The notes below the pieces were generated by a model. It searched no databases. It was not told where the DNA came from and was given only the letters and a program-made list of their open reading frames with translations. Position numbers and translations under genes: made by a program. Shown here piece by piece: positions 8,229 to 17,889 of a DNA stretch of 64,000 nucleotides (positions within the stretch are counted from its first letter, which is position 1; every line of letters begins with the position of its first letter). This stretch comes from Streptomyces sp. MUM 178J (GTDB taxonomy: Bacteria > Actinomycetota > Actinomycetes > Streptomycetales > Streptomycetaceae). Location of the stretch: the NCBI RefSeq assembly GCF_022414575.1, contig NZ_JADWYQ010000019.1, positions 1 to 64,000 of the forward strand, given 5' to 3'.

Positions 8229-8918
8229 CTACGACGGAGGACCTCTCAGCGGGGTGGCGTAGACGAGCAGCAGGCGTCGCGGCGCGGGTACGGCGTGGTC
8301 GCGGAACCGCCGTGACCGGGGCGGGCGGGGCGTCGGCAGCGGCACGCTCAGCGGCAGCCGGAGCGGCGCGGCGAGCCGGGAAGCCGCGGCACGCAGGACC
8401 CGGAAGGCGGCACGCTCGCCGTGGGCCAGCCACAGCCCGCAGATCAGGGCGGCCAGCACATGGGCAGCGGCCATGCCGAGCGGGTCCATGCCGACCGCCC
8501 CGTGTGCCAGGGCGGCGGCGTCCGGAGCGTGGCCGACATGGCCGTGGCCCACGGACGCGGCCATGCCTCCGACGGGATGGAGCGTGCCCAGCACACCGCT
8601 GGTGACATGGCCCAGCCAGCTGTCGACGGCCGAGGAGCGGTCGCCGGGAGCGGCGGCCCCTTCCATCGCCTGGGCGAGGGAGAAACCGCTGTGCAGCAGC
8701 GTCTGCACCACCACGGTGGCCACGGTGACCGCGCCGAGGCCGCGTTCGCGCCGGGCCGGGGCCCAGGCAGCGGCGGCGGTCGCCGCGCATCCGGCGGCCA
8801 TGGCCCAGCGGGGCACCGGCGTGCCGGACATCACCGCATGACCCAGGGCGGCGAGCAGCACGCAGACGACGGCGAACACCGCGGCACGCACCGCGCGCGT
8901 TGCTCGCCCCGCCGTCAT
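8229..8918 (-). CDS. Multi-pass membrane protein next to the ECF sigma gene
   Basis: The 229-residue protein has hydrophobic segments at about residues 12-33, 37-52, 62-80 and 143-165, separated by a His/Gly-rich loop (MAASVGHGHVGHAPD). The C-terminal 50 residues are Arg/Pro-rich and probably cytoplasmic. Similar small membrane proteins accompany ECF sigma factors in Streptomyces, but I see no zinc-dependent anti-sigma HxxxCxxC motif. A role as membrane-bound regulator, or in metal handling through the His-rich loop, is inference. The ATG at 8918 is the only good start before the hydrophobic part. Confidence 0.65.
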   Translation of the reverse strand: MTAGRATRAVRAAVFAVVCVLLAALGHAVMSGTPVPRWAMAAGCAATAAAAWAPARRERGLGAVTVATVVVQTLLHSGFSLAQAMEGAAAPGDRSSAVDSWLGHVTSGVLGTLHPVGGMAASVGHGHVGHAPDAAALAHGAVGMDPLGMAAAHVLAALICGLWLAHGERAAFRVLRAAASRLAAPLRLPLSVPLPTPRPPRSRRFRDHAVPAPRRLLLVYATPLRGPPS

Positions 8919-9181
8919 CCGGCTCCATCCCCATCGCTGCCGTGATCGCCGTACGTCGCCGTACGGGCCTCACCGTGGGTTACGCAGACGACTCTCGCGG
9001 CACTCAGCTTTACACCTGTGACTCAGGACACACAGGAGTGCGGCTGGAGCATCGGCGGTGCCGCAGCGCGCCGGGACCGCCCATGGACGCAACCGGCGGC
9101 CCGGCGTCACTCCGCCGCCGCAGGCTTCCGACCGGACCCGCCGACCGGCAAGCGGACCGCCCGCCACTGCCCGGAAACTGA
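8919..9181. other. Non-coding interval upstream of the membrane protein gene
   Basis: No coding signal is convincing here. The only structure seen is a direct repeat CGCCGTACG (about 8947 and 8957) just upstream of the membrane protein start, which may belong to its promoter. Confidence 0.4.
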
Positions 9182-9228
9182 AAAACGCCCCTCTGATCTG
9201 TAGGTTTCCCAGATCAGAGGGGCGTTTT
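9182..9228. terminator. Perfect bidirectional terminator after tRNA-Pro copy 2
   Basis: A perfect 19-bp inverted repeat, AAAACGCCCCTCTGATCTG (9182-9200) and its complement (9210-9228), surrounds a 9-nt loop with A and T tracts at the ends. It terminates the minus-strand tRNA and would work in either direction. Confidence 0.9.
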
Positions 9229-9234
9229 CTGTGT

Positions 9235-9307
<73 letters not shown>

Positions 9308-9459
9308 ATGCCCGCCTGGCCTGGGGTTTCCCCCGGCCGAACGCGCACGAGAACAATACCGCACATCGGCAGCTGGTCACGAACCGCTTTCCGGCCCGGC
9401 CGCCGCTCGCCGTCCCGGCCGCCGCTCGGGATTCCGGCCGCCTTCTGCTTGAGGACCGG

Positions 9460-9490
9460 TTGACCTCAACCTGACTTCAAGTTGCACGGT
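9460..9490 (+). promoter_or_regulatory. MerR-type promoter, probably leaderless, for the transketolase pair
   Basis: TTGACC (9460-9465) and CACGGT (9485-9490) are 19 bp apart, the overlong spacing typical of MerR-activated promoters. The spacer holds the imperfect dyad AACCTGA-CT-TCAAGTT (9469-9484). The start of transcription would fall at about 9497, the A of the ATG, and there is no ribosome-binding site, so the message may be leaderless. The MerR gene at 63 kb is far away; the actual regulator is unknown. Confidence 0.45.
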
Positions 9491-9496
9491 GGGCGC

Positions 9497-10201
9497 ATGA
9501 CGACGACAGCAGCGGCTTCGGCCGACGCCATCCGCGAACTCGACCGGCTGATGGCTCAGATGACGGGCGACGAGAAGCACGGCCCGGCCGCGACCTCGAC
9601 ACTGGACGCCCTGTGGGTGCTGTACGACCGGGTGCTGCGGGTGTCCCCCGCGACCGCGGAGGCGCCCGACCGGGATCGGTTCCTGCTCTCCAAGGGGCAC
9701 GGGCCGATGGCGTACTACGCCGTGCTCGCCGCCAAGGGGTTCTTCCCCGAGGAGTGGCTGCCCGGCTTCGGCTCGTACGACTCCCCGCTCGGCCATCACC
9801 CCGACGCCACGCTGGTCCCGGGCGCCGAGATCGGCAGCGGATCTCTGGGGCACGGACTGCCGCTGGCCGTGGGGGCGGTGCACGGGCTGCGGGCTCAGGG
9901 GCTGACCGGGCCACGGGTGTGGGTGCTGATCGGCGACGCGGAGCTGGACGAGGGGAGCAACCACGAGGCGCTCGCCTACGCGGGCCCGGCCGGCCTGGAG
10001 CAGCTGCACACCCTGGTGATCGACAACGCGTCCGCCACCCATGGCTGGCCGGGCGGCATCGCGTCCCGCTTCGAGGCCGCGGGGTGGTCGGCGGAGACGG
10101 TCGACGGCCGGGACCACGAGGCGCTGTACGCGGCGTTCAGCGCACCGCATCCGGGGCGGCCGCGCGCGGTCGTCGCCCGCGTCGAGCCCAAGGACGCCTG
10201 A
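9497..10201 (+). CDS. Transketolase, N-terminal (thiamine-diphosphate) subunit
   Basis: The 234-residue product matches the first half of transketolase: FLLSKGHGPMAYYAVLAAKG, GSGSLGHGLPLAVGAVHGL and the thiamine-diphosphate motif GDAELDEGSNHEALAYA ending in IDNAS. It is a split transketolase: the second half is encoded by the next gene, as in archaeal and some bacterial enzymes. The pair should transfer two-carbon ketol units. A full-length pentose-phosphate transketolase is presumably elsewhere, so this pair may serve a secondary pathway. The ATG at 9497 is chosen over an in-frame TTG at 9482, which lies inside the promoter. Confidence 0.88.
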   Translation: MTTTAAASADAIRELDRLMAQMTGDEKHGPAATSTLDALWVLYDRVLRVSPATAEAPDRDRFLLSKGHGPMAYYAVLAAKGFFPEEWLPGFGSYDSPLGHHPDATLVPGAEIGSGSLGHGLPLAVGAVHGLRAQGLTGPRVWVLIGDAELDEGSNHEALAYAGPAGLEQLHTLVIDNASATHGWPGGIASRFEAAGWSAETVDGRDHEALYAAFSAPHPGRPRAVVARVEPKDA

Positions 10202-10282
10202 GGCCGCCCGCCCACACCGTTTCCCATGGCTCCCATAGGCCCGCACAGCACGACTCACGGATTCACCAGAGGATTGACGATC

Positions 10283-11194
10283 ATGGACACGATGCGCGAA
10301 CGGTTTGTCTCGACCACCTCACAACTGCTGGACGAGGACGCACGGCTCGCCCTGGTGCTGGCGGAGATCAGCAAGGACGGCTTCTCCGCCGCGCACCGCA
10401 GGCACCCGGACCGGGTGATCAATGTGGGCATCCGCGAACAGCTGCTGATCGGCGCCGGCGGCGGCATCGCCCTCACCGGCCTCCGGCCGATCATGCACAC
10501 CTTCGCCAGCTTTCTCGTCGAGCGGCCGTTCGAGCAGGTGAAGCTGGACTTCGGCCATCAGGGGACGGGCGGGGTGCTGGTCAGCGCCGGGGCGTCCTAC
10601 GACTGGCCCGCCGGCGGCTTCACCCACATGGCGCCGGGAGACGTGGCGCTGCTGGACACCCTCGACGGCTGGTCGGTCCAGGTGCCGGGCCACCCGGACG
10701 AGGCGGAGGCTCTGCTGCGGCAGTCCGCCGCCCGTGACGACCGGGTGTACATCAGGCTCTCGCTGCAGACGAACGCGCGGGCTCACGCCTCGGACGGGAA
10801 GCCTGGCTTCCGTGCCCTGCGCGAGGGGCGCGGCGGTGTGGTGATCGCCGTGGGGCCGATGCTGGACCATGTGCTGGCGGCGGCGGAGGGGCTGGATGTG
10901 ACCGTGCTGTACGCGACGACCGTCCGGCCCTTCGACAGCGCGGCCCTCAGGGCGGCGGCGGGCGTGCAGAACGCCGCCGACGTGGTGATCGTCGAACCGT
11001 ATCTGGCCGGAACCTCGACCGCCGTGGCCTCCGAGGCGCTGACCGACGTACCGCACCGGGTGCTGGGCCTCGGGGTGGCCCGTCGCGAGCTGCGCCGCTA
11101 CGGCCGGATGGACGAGCATCTCACCGCCCATGGGCTGGACCCCCGCGGGCTGCGCGCCCGCATGGCCCGGTTCCTCCCGGGGACGCCCCGCTGA
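10283..11194 (+). CDS. Transketolase, C-terminal (pyrimidine-binding) subunit
   Basis: This 303-residue protein is the pyrimidine-binding and C-terminal half of transketolase: VINVGIREQLLIGAGGG, LRPIMHTFASFLVERPFEQ, then a C-terminal swivelling domain from about residue 180 (VVIAVGPMLDHVLAA, VTVLYATTVRPFD). The Glu of NVGIREQ is the cofactor-activating residue. It follows the N-terminal subunit after 81 bp with its own AGAGGA ribosome-binding site and should form a heterotetramer with it. The ATG at 10283 matches the family start; upstream in-frame codons lack similarity. Confidence 0.88.
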   Translation: MDTMRERFVSTTSQLLDEDARLALVLAEISKDGFSAAHRRHPDRVINVGIREQLLIGAGGGIALTGLRPIMHTFASFLVERPFEQVKLDFGHQGTGGVLVSAGASYDWPAGGFTHMAPGDVALLDTLDGWSVQVPGHPDEAEALLRQSAARDDRVYIRLSLQTNARAHASDGKPGFRALREGRGGVVIAVGPMLDHVLAAAEGLDVTVLYATTVRPFDSAALRAAAGVQNAADVVIVEPYLAGTSTAVASEALTDVPHRVLGLGVARRELRRYGRMDEHLTAHGLDPRGLRARMARFLPGTPR

Positions 11195-11225
11195 CGACCG
11201 TCGGCGTCCGGTTCGCCCTCCGGCG

Positions 11226-11798
11226 TCAGCAGCCGCCGTCCTCCCTGCGGTGGATCTGCTCCACCAACTCGGCGGCGAGCGACTTGATGGTCTCGAGTCC
11301 CGCCCGCCCCCACGGTCTGGGCTCGATGTCGACCACGCAGACCGTCCCCAGCGCGGTGTTCGTACGGTCGATCAGCGGAGCGCCCAGGTAGGAGCGGATG
11401 CCGATCTCGTCGACGACCGGGTTCCCCGCGAACCGCGGATAGTCGCAGACGTCCTCCAGCACCAGGGCCTTGCGCCGTACCACCACATGAGGACAGTAGC
11501 CGTGGTCCCGGGCCATATGGCGGCCGATGCCCGGGGCCGTCGCCCCGCCCCCGGCCGTGAGGCCGCCGCCGTGGACGCCGTCCGGGGTGTGCAGCCCGGC
11601 GAAGAACTGCCTGCTCTCGTCGATGAAGTTGACCATGGAGTAGGGCGCGCCGGCCGCCCGGGCGAGCCTGTGGGCGAATGCGTCGAAGGCCGGGTCTGGA
11701 CGGTCGCCCATGCCCAGTTGACGCAGTCGGCGGACCCTCGTGGGGGCTTCGCGGTCGACGGGGGTGAGCAGCAGATGGCCGGTGGGGTCGTACGTCAT
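11226..11798 (-). CDS. GAF-domain protein of the conservon
   Basis: The 190-residue protein is one GAF domain (about 40-185): FDAFAHRLARAAGAPYSMVN, SRQFFAGLHTPDG, YCPHVVVRRKALVLEDVCDY and SYLGAPLIDRTNTALGTVCV. GAF domains bind small ligands or mediate signalling. It is the last gene of a cvnA-B-C-D cluster; its ATG at 11798 overlaps the cvnD stop by 4 bp, so it is translationally coupled. Some conservons end with P450 genes; here the fifth member is a sensor-like protein instead. Its ligand is unknown. Confidence 0.85.
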   Translation of the reverse strand: MTYDPTGHLLLTPVDREAPTRVRRLRQLGMGDRPDPAFDAFAHRLARAAGAPYSMVNFIDESRQFFAGLHTPDGVHGGGLTAGGGATAPGIGRHMARDHGYCPHVVVRRKALVLEDVCDYPRFAGNPVVDEIGIRSYLGAPLIDRTNTALGTVCVVDIEPRPWGRAGLETIKSLAAELVEQIHRREDGGC

Positions 11799-12433
11799 GA
11801 CGGCACTCCGTAGCTCGGCGCCGGGGCGGACGCCGCGGTGGTGGTGAGCAGATGCCGGACGAGGGTGACCAGTGTCTTTATCCCCGAGCTGGCGATCCGT
11901 GCATCGCACAGCACGACCGGCACATCCGGCTCCAGATCGATGGCGGCCCGCACCTCGGCGGGTTCATAGCGGTGGGCGCCGTCGAACTCGTTGACGGCGA
12001 CGACGAATCCGATGCCGCGGCGTTCGAAGAAGTCCACGGCGGAGAAGGAGTCCTCGAGCCGCCGGGTGTCGGCGAGGACGACGGCCCCGAGGGCGCCCTC
12101 GGAGAGTTCGTCCCACATGAACCAGAAGCGCTCCTGGCCGGGTGTGCCGAAGAGATAGAGCACATGCCGCCGGTCGAGGGTGATCCTGCCGAAGTCCATG
12201 GCGACGGTGGTGGTGGCCTTGGCCTCGATGCCGTCGAGGCTGTCGGTGGATACGCTGGCCTGGGTGAGCAGTTCCTCCGTGCTCAGCGGGTCGATCTCGC
12301 TGACCGCGCCCACGAAACTGGTCTTGCCCACCCCGAAGCCGCCCGCGACCAGGATTTTCAGCGCCGTGGGGAAGAGCTCCTCCGGTCCGCACACCTGTGC
12401 GGACGCCTGTTCAGAGCCGTCGTCGTAGGCCAT
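11795..12433 (-). CDS. cvnD: CvnD-type Ras-like ATP/GTP-binding protein
   Basis: This 212-residue small GTPase-like protein has a P-loop GGFGVGKTS (31-39), a switch II motif GTPGQERF (96-103) and a late AVNEFDG in place of NKxD. It should act as the switch of the conservon, which in Streptomyces is likened to a eukaryotic G-protein-coupled signalling complex at the membrane. It overlaps cvnC by 23 bp and the GAF gene by 4 bp. The ATG at 12433 is the only start that preserves the P-loop spacing. Confidence 0.92.
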   Translation of the reverse strand: MAYDDGSEQASAQVCGPEELFPTALKILVAGGFGVGKTSFVGAVSEIDPLSTEELLTQASVSTDSLDGIEAKATTTVAMDFGRITLDRRHVLYLFGTPGQERFWFMWDELSEGALGAVVLADTRRLEDSFSAVDFFERRGIGFVVAVNEFDGAHRYEPAEVRAAIDLEPDVPVVLCDARIASSGIKTLVTLVRHLLTTTAASAPAPSYGVPS

Positions 12434-12785
12434 CGAGCACTGCCTCCAGCAGGGAACGGTCGGTCGGTGTGTCGGGGCTGCGGGGCGCTCGCGCGGTTAC
12501 GGCCCCGCAGTCCATGAGATCGGAGAGCACCACTTTGGCGATGGCGGCGGGGAGTCGGAGGCAGGCTGCGACCTCGGCGACCGAGGTCGGTCCGCCGCAC
12601 AGCGCGAGGGCCGTGACATGCTCCGGGCCGAGCTGTGCGCGGGGCGGCACTGACCCGGTCGCCATCACCAGCGAGAGCAGCTCCAGCGTGGCCGTCGGCC
12701 GGGTGCGGCCACCGCTCACCGTGTACGGACGGACGAGCCGGCCGGCCACATCGTCGAACAACGGTCCTTCGTGGGGCGCCGGCAC
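12411..12785 (-). CDS. cvnC: CvnC-type DUF742 protein
   Basis: The 124-residue DUF742 protein contains RLVRPYTVSGGRTRPTATLE and a winged-helix-like C-terminus (TSVAEVAACLRLPAAIAKVV, LMDCGAVTARAP). DUF742 proteins are the third member of conservons, probably linking the roadblock protein to the GTPase. Its 3' end overlaps cvnD by 23 bp, and only one base separates it from the cvnB stop at 12787, so all are co-transcribed. Confidence 0.9.
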   Translation of the reverse strand: MPAPHEGPLFDDVAGRLVRPYTVSGGRTRPTATLELLSLVMATGSVPPRAQLGPEHVTALALCGGPTSVAEVAACLRLPAAIAKVVLSDLMDCGAVTARAPRSPDTPTDRSLLEAVLDGLRRRL

Positions 12786-12786
12786 G

Positions 12787-13221
12787 TCACTGCCCCAGCG
12801 GACCCGGCGCTCCTGCGGACTGTCTGACGGGCGTGGCGAGGTACGGGCGGACGCTCTTGACGAGCATCGCCATCTCGTATCCGAGGACCGCGGCGTCGGC
12901 TTCGCGTCCCGCGAGCACGGCGAGGCAGGTTCCGGATCCGGCGGCAGACACGAACAGCAGTGTGGAGTCGAGCTCCACGACGACCTGGCGGACTTCGCCG
13001 CCGTCGCCGAATCGGGCTCCGGCGCTGCGGCCGAGTGAGTAGAGGCCGGAGGCGAGCGCGGCCATGTGGTCCGCGCTGTCGTTGTCGAGTCCGTGGACGG
13101 ACTTCACGAGCCCGTCGGCGGAGAGCAGTACTGCGTTCCTGGTGTACGGGACGCGCTGGACCAGACCGCCGAGCAGCCAGTCGAGGTCCGGGGTATGTCC
13201 GGTCGGAACATCGCTCGCCAT
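12787..13221 (-). CDS. cvnB: CvnB-type roadblock/LC7 protein
   Basis: This 144-residue roadblock protein (LDWLLGGLVQRVPYTRNAVL, LLSADGLVKSVHGLD, FVSAAGSGTCLAVLAG) is the second conservon member and is expected to act as GTPase-activating or scaffolding partner of CvnD, downstream of the sensor kinase CvnA. It differs clearly from the orphan roadblock protein at 1.1-1.5 kb. The start at 13221 lies 6 bp beyond the cvnA stop (13228), close enough for re-initiation. Confidence 0.92.
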   Translation of the reverse strand: MASDVPTGHTPDLDWLLGGLVQRVPYTRNAVLLSADGLVKSVHGLDNDSADHMAALASGLYSLGRSAGARFGDGGEVRQVVVELDSTLLFVSAAGSGTCLAVLAGREADAAVLGYEMAMLVKSVRPYLATPVRQSAGAPGPLGQ

Positions 13222-13227
13222 GGTGAT

Positions 13228-15048
13228 CTACTCCTTGGAGGTGTTGTCGTGGCGCTGCCGCTGCGGCGGCGTGACGGCCCGGTCGGCGGCGGACTGGGAC
13301 TCGGCCAGCCCGACGCCCCGCTGGAAGGCCGCCATCAGGCCGGGGTCGTGCAGGATGTGCTCGTCGTCCCTGCGGGGCGGCCGCGCGTCCCTGAGCTGCG
13401 GAACGAGGTGTTCCTGGCTGCGGCGTCTGGGCAGCTTCGGGCGCTCCCCATGGGGCCAGTCGTCGACGCGGGGGACCGACGGGGGTCCGGCGGCGGTGTG
13501 GCCGGGCTCGGCCTCGGGGTGCTGCGACAGGGCGGCGTGGGGGACGCCGGAGAACGCGGCCGCCGGGTCCGGGCGCTGGTCGTGCTCTCCGCGGACGGGC
13601 AGTGGATGGCTGCCGCGGTGTGACGCCGCAGGCCGCTGCGAGGCGTTCCGGGCGGTGTCCGGGGGCCGCGCGGGGTGCGCCGGCTGGCCCGCGCCGTGCG
13701 GGACGCCGGCGGAGTGTCCGCCCTGCCGTACCCCCTGCTGCAGCGTGGCCGCCGTCTGCGGCCCCGCCTCGACGGCGAGGGCCTGTGCGGTCTGCCCGTT
13801 TTCGGGATCGTCCTGCTCTGCGCCGAGGAGTCCTTGCGGAAGCACCAGCACGGCCTGGACGCCTCCGTAGATATTGGACTGCAGGCGTACCGCGATGCCG
13901 TGCCGACGGGCCAGGGCGGAGACGACGAAGAGGCCGATGCGCCCGTCCCGGAGCAGTTGGGCCACGCTCACCTGGTCGGGGTCGGCGAGTAGCGCGTTCA
14001 TCCGGGCCTGCTCCACGGGCGGCATGCCGAGGCCCCGGTCCTCGACCTCCACGGCGAGCCCGGCCGTGACGTGCTGGGCACGCAGCATCACCTGGGTGTG
14101 CGGGGCGGAGAACAGAGTGGCGTTCTCGACCAGTTCGGCCAGCAGATGGATGACGTCGGCCACCGCGTGGCCGCGCAGCGTGCCGTCGATGGGCGGCACG
14201 AGCTTGACACGCGGATACTGCTCGACCTCTGCGATCGAGGAGCGGAGCACCTCGGTCATGGGCACGGGGTTGGACCACTGGCGGCGTGAGATCGCGCCGC
14301 CCAGCACGGCGAGGTTCTCGGCGTGCCGGCGGATGCGGGTGGCGAGGAGGTCGACATGGAACAGCCCTTTGAGCAGGTCGGGGTCTTCGACGTCGTTCTC
14401 CAGCTCGTCGAGGAGCTGGATCTCGCGGTGCACCAGGGACTGGAGCCGCCGGGCGAGGTTGACGAAGACTTCCACCTTCTGTTCGTTGCCGGCGCTGGTG
14501 GAGAGCCGGGACGCCTGTACCACCGCGGTGACGGCGGCTTCATGGCCGCGCCCCAGCTCCTGGGTGAGCAGGTCGAATTCGTCTCCGCCGAGCGGAGCGA
14601 ACGGCACGTCGTCGCGGGCGGGCGGCCCTTCCCCCCTTCTGAGCCGGTCGACCAGGCCTCTCAGGTCGGCCTGGCCCCGGGCGGCGGTGCGGCGCAGCGC
14701 GGCGCAGCGGTCGAGTACGGACTTGGCGGTGCGGTCCGCGCCGAGCGCCGCGGCCGCGATCGACGCCATGGCCAGCGCGGCGGCCGCGGTGAGCACCGCC
14801 CACAGTCCGGGCGACGGCTGGGGGGCGGCGGCGCGGACCGTGGCGACGACGGCGCCTGCGCCGCTGAGCGAGGCGCCGAGGGTCGGCAGGACCGCGGCGC
14901 GCAGAAGTCGCGGACGTATACGGGCCTCGGGCGGGGAGGGCGCGGGATGCCACCTCCCCGAGGACGAGAGGGAGCGGGCGCCTGGCCGGCCGTGCCGCCC
15001 GCCTTCACGGCGGTCGGACCGCGCGGCGGGTGCGCGAAGTTGAGACAT
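13228..15048 (-). CDS. cvnA: CvnA-type nitrate/sulfonate-sensor-like histidine kinase
   Basis: The 606-residue membrane kinase heads the conservon. Two hydrophobic segments at about 49-72 and 80-103 anchor it. A helical region with FVNLARRLQSLVHREIQ and HVDLLATRIRRHAENLAVL precedes the ATPase domain, which has the N-box HLLAELVENATLFS, the G1 box VEDRGLGM and DGRIGLFVVSALARRHG. The last 200 residues are Pro/Ala/Gln-rich and low complexity. The ATG at 15048 has AAGGACG upstream; the in-frame extension to 15183 lacks hydrophobic or family features. It probably senses an envelope signal and passes it to CvnB-CvnC-CvnD. Confidence 0.9.
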   Translation of the reverse strand: MSQLRAPAARSDRREGGRHGRPGARSLSSSGRWHPAPSPPEARIRPRLLRAAVLPTLGASLSGAGAVVATVRAAAPQPSPGLWAVLTAAAALAMASIAAAALGADRTAKSVLDRCAALRRTAARGQADLRGLVDRLRRGEGPPARDDVPFAPLGGDEFDLLTQELGRGHEAAVTAVVQASRLSTSAGNEQKVEVFVNLARRLQSLVHREIQLLDELENDVEDPDLLKGLFHVDLLATRIRRHAENLAVLGGAISRRQWSNPVPMTEVLRSSIAEVEQYPRVKLVPPIDGTLRGHAVADVIHLLAELVENATLFSAPHTQVMLRAQHVTAGLAVEVEDRGLGMPPVEQARMNALLADPDQVSVAQLLRDGRIGLFVVSALARRHGIAVRLQSNIYGGVQAVLVLPQGLLGAEQDDPENGQTAQALAVEAGPQTAATLQQGVRQGGHSAGVPHGAGQPAHPARPPDTARNASQRPAASHRGSHPLPVRGEHDQRPDPAAAFSGVPHAALSQHPEAEPGHTAAGPPSVPRVDDWPHGERPKLPRRRSQEHLVPQLRDARPPRRDDEHILHDPGLMAAFQRGVGLAESQSAADRAVTPPQRQRHDNTSKE

Positions 15049-15376
15049 CAGCGTCCTTGGTACGTGGGCCCCAGGAAACGGCGTACTGCGCGGGTGGCGA
15101 TGGGTCTCTTCCGGCTTGCCGAAGCGGGTCCGGCGCCCCGGAAGGCTCGGCCGGGCGGCTCGGGGCGTACCGCACCGCCTCACCGGCGGGGCGGCAGCAG
15201 CCGGACGAGCCCATCGTTGATCACCGGCAACACACGGTAGTCGCCAATGAGACGCGTGCGACGGGCAGTTGACAAAGTCCCCGCGAAGTGTCCCGCTCTG
15301 GCATGAGGGTTCGTACGACAGCCCGATAATTTTTCGCTGCTGTGCGGACTGCCGGGCCGCGGTCCGCCGTCGCAGG
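15049..15376. other. Intergenic interval upstream of the conservon
   Basis: This interval lies between the conservon start and the stop of the metallo-hydrolase gene on the same strand. It must hold the cvn promoter. A reverse-strand TTGTCA followed after 17 bp by TCTCAT is the best sigma-70-like match, but it is weak. I see no gene or repeat. Confidence 0.3.
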
Positions 15377-16558
15377 TCAGGCGGTGGGGGCCACTTCGGA
15401 GGCGTCCGTGCCGGGGGCGGCGGCCCAGCCCTGGGCGGGCGCGGTGGCGACGGCCCGCCACCACAGCGCGGAGGGAACGGCCGGGGCGGCCGGCTCGAAG
15501 GGTTCGCCGGGCCGGGGCAGGGCGATGCGGGCGCCGGCTTCGGCCGCGGCGTCGGCGGTCCCCTCGCCGGGCTCGGCCCAGGGGTGCGGGGCGAGATTGA
15601 AGGTGCCCCAGTGGATGGGGAGCATCACTCCGCTCGGGCGGCCGCCCTGGAGGTCGAGATGGGCCCGCATGCCCTCGGCGGGGGTCATATGGATGTCGGG
15701 CCAGTACTCGGAGTAGGCGCCGATCTGGATCATCGTGGCGTCGAAGGGGCCGTGCTCGGCGCCGATGTCGGCGAATCCGGGGAAGTAGCCCGTGTCACCG
15801 CTGTGGTAGATCCGGTGCTCGGGCCCGGCTGCCGCCCACGAGGCCCAGAGGGTGTGCTGCTGGTTGCGCAGCCCGCGGCCGCAGAAGTGGCGCGCGGGGG
15901 TGGCCGTCAGCGTGAGGCCGGCGATCTGCGTCGACTCCTGCCAGTCCAGCTCGCGCAGCCGGTCGGCGGGGACGCCCCAGCGCTCCAGATGCGCTCCCAC
16001 GCCGAGCGGGACCGCGAAGACCGTGTCGGTGGAGGCCAGGGAGCGGATGGTGGGCAGATCCAGGTGGTCGTAGTGGTCGTGGGAGATCACGACGGCGTCC
16101 ACGGGGCCGAGCGACGCGAGCGGCACGGGCACGGGGTGCAGCCGCTTGGGGCCCACGAAGGAGAAGGGAGAGCACCGCTCGCCCCAGACCGGGTCGAAGA
16201 GCACCCGTCGGCCGTCGATCTCCGCGAGGACGCTGGAGTGGCCCATCCAGGTGAGCCGGAGCCCGGACGCCGGAGGCTTGGCCAGCTCGGCGAGGGTGGT
16301 GGGATGGACGGGCACCGGGGCGACGGGCGAGCGGAGCGCCCTCGCCTCCTTCTGGAAGTAGATCTTGGCGAACTCGACCATCGAGCCGTTGGAGGGTCTG
16401 GTCCGCGCCCCTGCCGGGTTCTGGAAGGAGCCGTCGGAGAAGTTCGGCGAGCGTCGGATGCGCTCCCAGCGGGCGCCGGACGGGTCGGCCCCGAAGGCAG
16501 CCGGGCGCAGCGCGCGAAGCCGGGCGCGCAGCGGATGCATCGAGGTGGGGCCGGTCAC
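15377..16558 (-). CDS. NAPE-PLD-like metallo-beta-lactamase-fold hydrolase
   Basis: The 393-residue enzyme has the binuclear zinc motif HDHYDH (His160-Asp-His162-Tyr-Asp164-His165), further ligands in HFCGRG, SGDTGYF and PIHWGTFNL, and a GHSSVLAEIDG strand pair typical of the NAPE-PLD/UlaG group. These hydrolases cleave phosphodiester or lactone bonds; the exact substrate is not evident. The start is taken as GTG at 16558 because a strong AGGAGG lies 5 nt upstream, whereas the in-frame ATG at 16588 precedes that ribosome-binding site. It lies 54 bp downstream of the PPOX-like gene on the same strand. Confidence 0.88.
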   Translation of the reverse strand: MTGPTSMHPLRARLRALRPAAFGADPSGARWERIRRSPNFSDGSFQNPAGARTRPSNGSMVEFAKIYFQKEARALRSPVAPVPVHPTTLAELAKPPASGLRLTWMGHSSVLAEIDGRRVLFDPVWGERCSPFSFVGPKRLHPVPVPLASLGPVDAVVISHDHYDHLDLPTIRSLASTDTVFAVPLGVGAHLERWGVPADRLRELDWQESTQIAGLTLTATPARHFCGRGLRNQQHTLWASWAAAGPEHRIYHSGDTGYFPGFADIGAEHGPFDATMIQIGAYSEYWPDIHMTPAEGMRAHLDLQGGRPSGVMLPIHWGTFNLAPHPWAEPGEGTADAAAEAGARIALPRPGEPFEPAAPAVPSALWWRAVATAPAQGWAAAPGTDASEVAPTA

Positions 16559-16612
16559 GACAACCTCCTGGTGGCGTGGTCTCTCCATTATGGGCGGCAG
16601 GTCCGACAGGGC

Positions 16613-17788
<1,176 letters not shown>

Positions 17789-17827
17789 TTGTCGATTCAG
17801 CAAGCCGGCCCCTGGCGACCCCGTCGT

Positions 17828-17869
17828 ATGACCGCTGTGCCGGACGTCATGACCGCTGTGCCGGACGTC
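17828..17869. repeat. Tandem 21-bp duplication
   Basis: A 21-bp unit beginning ATGACCGCTGTG is repeated exactly twice (17828-17848 and 17849-17869) in the gap after the AhpD-like gene. The copies are perfect, suggesting a recent slippage event. No function is evident. Confidence 0.85.
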
Positions 17870-17889
17870 TCGCCGCCTCCCGCCCCGCC

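Noticed and set aside
9460..9490. SoxR box before the transketolase genes
   Set aside because: The dyad lacks the CCTCAAG-N4-CTTGAGG symmetry; a different MerR-type site is more likely.
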